A DNA stretch of 64,000 nt from Nocardia aurea (GTDB taxonomy: Bacteria > Actinomycetota > Actinomycetes > Mycobacteriales > Mycobacteriaceae). The stretch is taken from positions 620,001 through 684,000 of the forward strand of contig NZ_QCYJ01000005.1 in the NCBI RefSeq assembly GCF_003123685.1. Direction: 5' to 3'. Every line of letters starts with the position of its first letter. Within the stretch, counting starts at the first letter, position 1. The notes below the pieces were generated by a model. The model was not told where the DNA came from and did no database searches. It saw nothing but the letters and a program-made list of their open reading frames with translations. This document shows, one piece after another, positions 62,243-64,000 of the stretch. Position numbers and translations under genes: made by a program.

Positions 62243-63601
62243 TCACTGGTCGGCGGGCTTGGTGCGGACCGAGATGCCGCTCCCGACGCCGCCGCCGGAG
62301 TTGGCGTCGATATCGGCCAGGATCGCGCGGATCGGAATGCCGAGCGAGGCGGTGCCGCCGTAGGGGGCGAGCTGGGTGTTCGCCTCGGTGCAGTTGGGGG
62401 CGTCGGCGGCGTTGGAACCGCTGGTGATGCCGAGCGCGAGTGTTCCGGTGACGATCGAGCCACCGCTGTCGCCGCCGAGGGTGCAGGCCGAGCTGGCGAA
62501 TCCGCGCACCGTCTTGCTCTCGCCGTCGGCCGTGTACAGCTGGGTCTCGACCCGGTCCGCCACCACGAAACCGCAGGTGAAGGTGGATGACTGCCCGGAT
62601 TTGCAGACGGGAGCGCCGGTGACGGGTTCCGCGGTGCCGGTGATGTTGAGCGTCGTGCCGTTGGCGCCGCGCACCGACGGCTGATCCATGCCCGCTTCGA
62701 CGGCGCGCGAGTTCAGGCGGATCACCGAGTAATCGAGTCCGGACTGTCCGCCCAGCTGCGCGGAGACGAAGGTGCCAACCTCGGGACTGTTGGTGATGTC
62801 CTTGATGTTGGGCAGGTAGACGCTGGCCTGCTGGTTGGCCTTACTCAGGTTCGGATCGCAGTGCCCCGCACTGATGTTCAGGGCGTTACCGGACGCGTCG
62901 ACGCTGTTGAAGCCGAAGGAGCAGACGTCGACGCCCCGCAGCGAGGTGTCGTGCAGGGAGGTCGGCGCGCTGATGTAGGTGTCGCCGCCCATCGGACGCC
63001 GCTCGACCGGTCCGCCGCCGCCGGGCGACAGGATGACCTTCACGTTGGCGATCAGGGTCGGCAGATTCAGCACGTGGCCCGCCGGGGTGTTGGCGATGCT
63101 CAGCACGAGCTGGCTGTTGAGGATGTCGATGGCCACCGAGTTGATGGCCTCGGACAGGTCGCGCGGAAGTGTCGCGATCCACTGATTCACCTGGGTCAGC
63201 GAATGTTCCAGGTTGTTCGCCGACACCGCGGAGATCCGGGTCTGGTAGCCGTCGGCGCTGGCGATCCGCGCGGCGTCGGTGGAGGTGACCGCGACGACCG
63301 GTTTGCCGTCGGTGCCGATCCACGCCCCCGCGAAGGTGTCCGGGCGCTGGGAACGGAAATCGCGCGCGTAGCGCCCGAGCTCCTGGGCCTGGGCGGCCCG
63401 GTCGAGATATTCCGACGGGGTGAGGTTCAGGTCGCGCGAGATGGCCTGCACGAGTTCCGCCGGCAGGTTTTCGGCGGACAGTTGTTCGGGAACTTCCGCC
63501 GAGGCGGACCCGATGCCGAGCAAGGGTGCGAGGAGAACGGTCGTGGCCACTCCGATCGAGGCAGCCTTGACCGCGGCGCGACGCGCCACCAACTTGCGCA
63601 T
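62243..63601 (-). CDS. Secreted S1-family serine protease with alpha-lytic-like propeptide (copy 2)
   Basis: The 452-residue tandem paralogue has a signal peptide ending GSASA, a propeptide (LNLTPSEYLDRAAQAQELGR, TFAGAWIGTDGKPVVAVT) and a protease domain with His in NISAGHCD, Asp in GLDYSVIR and Ser in LGGDSGGSIV. Cysteine placement matches copy 1. The propeptide would assist folding after export and be removed by self-cleavage. It lies 108 bp upstream of copy 1 on the same strand; each probably has its own promoter. Confidence 0.9.
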   Translation of the reverse strand: MRKLVARRAAVKAASIGVATTVLLAPLLGIGSASAEVPEQLSAENLPAELVQAISRDLNLTPSEYLDRAAQAQELGRYARDFRSQRPDTFAGAWIGTDGKPVVAVTSTDAARIASADGYQTRISAVSANNLEHSLTQVNQWIATLPRDLSEAINSVAIDILNSQLVLSIANTPAGHVLNLPTLIANVKVILSPGGGGPVERRPMGGDTYISAPTSLHDTSLRGVDVCSFGFNSVDASGNALNISAGHCDPNLSKANQQASVYLPNIKDITNSPEVGTFVSAQLGGQSGLDYSVIRLNSRAVEAGMDQPSVRGANGTTLNITGTAEPVTGAPVCKSGQSSTFTCGFVVADRVETQLYTADGESKTVRGFASSACTLGGDSGGSIVTGTLALGITSGSNAADAPNCTEANTQLAPYGGTASLGIPIRAILADIDANSGGGVGSGISVRTKPADQ

Positions 63602-63777
63602 GAAGTCCCTTCGTCGGCACTGATGTGCCAGCTAAATCCATGGGCCAGGGCAGAATCCGTTGGCGCACAGTCATCGTCCAGCATCGCACCGGCGCCCGCG
63701 AACATTGCGTCGAACGTTGCGACAACACCGGTCAGCGCACCACTTTAGGGCACAAACCGTTGTCCGGCGTCACTAAA

Positions 63778-64000
63778 TCATCGGATCGGCGGGACTTCCA
63801 CGGTGAACGTGGGTGGCGTCCAATCGGAGTCCGTCGGCATCCACCCGGGCGGCGTCGGAAACCACGGGCGTGTCGTCGACCGGCGGGCGGTCGTCCGACT
63901 GGTGGTACTCGGCGCCGTCGTCGTGGGTTCGGCCGTGGTCGTGACCGGTTCGGGAGGCGGGGGTTCCGGCGCGGTGGTCGTCGGTTCGGGTTCGGTGGTG
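63778..64000 (-). CDS. C-terminus of a protein with a Thr/Pro-rich extracytoplasmic tail (5' end outside window)
   Basis: Reading leftward from the window edge, the frame encodes about 73 residues rich in Thr, Pro and Glu (TTEPEPTTTAPEPPPPEPV and similar), then WFPTPPGWMPTDSDWTPP and a short beta-like end FTVEVPPIR before a TGA (63778-63780). This composition is typical of the wall-spanning tail of exported actinobacterial proteins, and resembles the tail of the Hsp70-like protein at 46029. The family cannot be named from this part. Confidence 0.7.
   Translation of the reverse strand, partial: TTEPEPTTTAPEPPPPEPVTTTAEPTTTAPSTTSRTTARRSTTRPWFPTPPGWMPTDSDWTPPTFTVEVPPIR

Noticed and set aside
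1..64000. CRISPR arrays, insertion sequences, replication origin
   Set aside because: No regularly spaced repeats, no terminal inverted repeats with transposase, and no DnaA-box cluster were seen while reading both strands.

Overview
The window is about 64 kb of GC-rich actinobacterial chromosome with many GTG starts. It is best explained as a Nocardia or a close mycolic-acid-containing relative (Mycobacteriales). The evidence is a set of genes with close Mycobacterium tuberculosis counterparts (htdX, fabG4, fadA2, fadE5, dcd, udgA, aspC, and the EtfD iron-sulfur reductase Rv0338c), two DUF4185/GH183 D-arabinanase-like secreted proteins, ESX-type WXG100 substrates, a 6C-type small RNA and several apparently leaderless promoters. 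No insertion sequence, integrase, phage module or CRISPR array was seen.

Layout. 1-5.5 kb: the end of a cysteine-rich membrane protein, then the divergent beta-oxidation genes htdX-fabG4 / fadA2 and a 6-phosphogluconate dehydrogenase. 5.8-18.7 kb: VanW-like envelope protein, a 1-kb non-coding AT-richer stretch, a tiny secreted peptide, two DUF4185 paralogues, a diguanylate cyclase, fadE5, hydrolases, a methyltransferase, a degenerate erythromycin-esterase-like protein and a crotonase. 18.8-24.7 kb: a thiolase-like/crotonase/TetR operon behind a 26-bp perfect palindrome, an alpha/beta hydrolase, an MpaB-type oxygenase, another TetR and a lipoprotein. 24.8-31.6 kb: a flavin-dependent organosulfur region (DszC/SfnB-like, StyA-like, SfnG, SfnB-like, two flavin reductases, free methionine-R-sulfoxide reductase).

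32.1-39 kb is accessory in character. It holds tRNA-Gly(CCC); an EspC-like plus WXG100 plus polymorphic-toxin operon ending in a pentapeptide-repeat protein (the likely immunity protein); two related glycine-rich secreted proteins; a decayed TAP-like hydrolase; and a 51-codon orphan gene with a very strong Shine-Dalgarno sequence. 39-50.5 kb: PAP2 phosphatase, dcd, an XRE/TPR regulator with a divergent partner, aspC, 6C RNA, YibE/F transporter, a membrane-anchored Hsp70-like ATPase, udgA, YdcF and a PASTA protein. 50.6-64 kb: a paired acyl-CoA dehydrogenase operon, a small beta-rich protein, a methyltransferase/hydrolase pair, etfD with an expanded repeat tail, a third glycine-rich secreted protein, an NRDE protein, two tandem S1 proteases, and the Thr/Pro-rich end of another exported protein.

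How it works together. The beta-oxidation genes htdX-fabG4, fadA2, fadE5 and etfD (which passes electrons from acyl-CoA dehydrogenases via ETF to the membrane) are scattered, but each has a TTAC...GTAA dyad upstream, suggesting one shared repressor. The sulfur block would release sulfur from sulfones using FMNH2 supplied by its own reductases. The type VII block looks like a contact-dependent toxin-immunity module whose secretion machinery is encoded elsewhere. All assignments come from reading the sequence; no database search was run.
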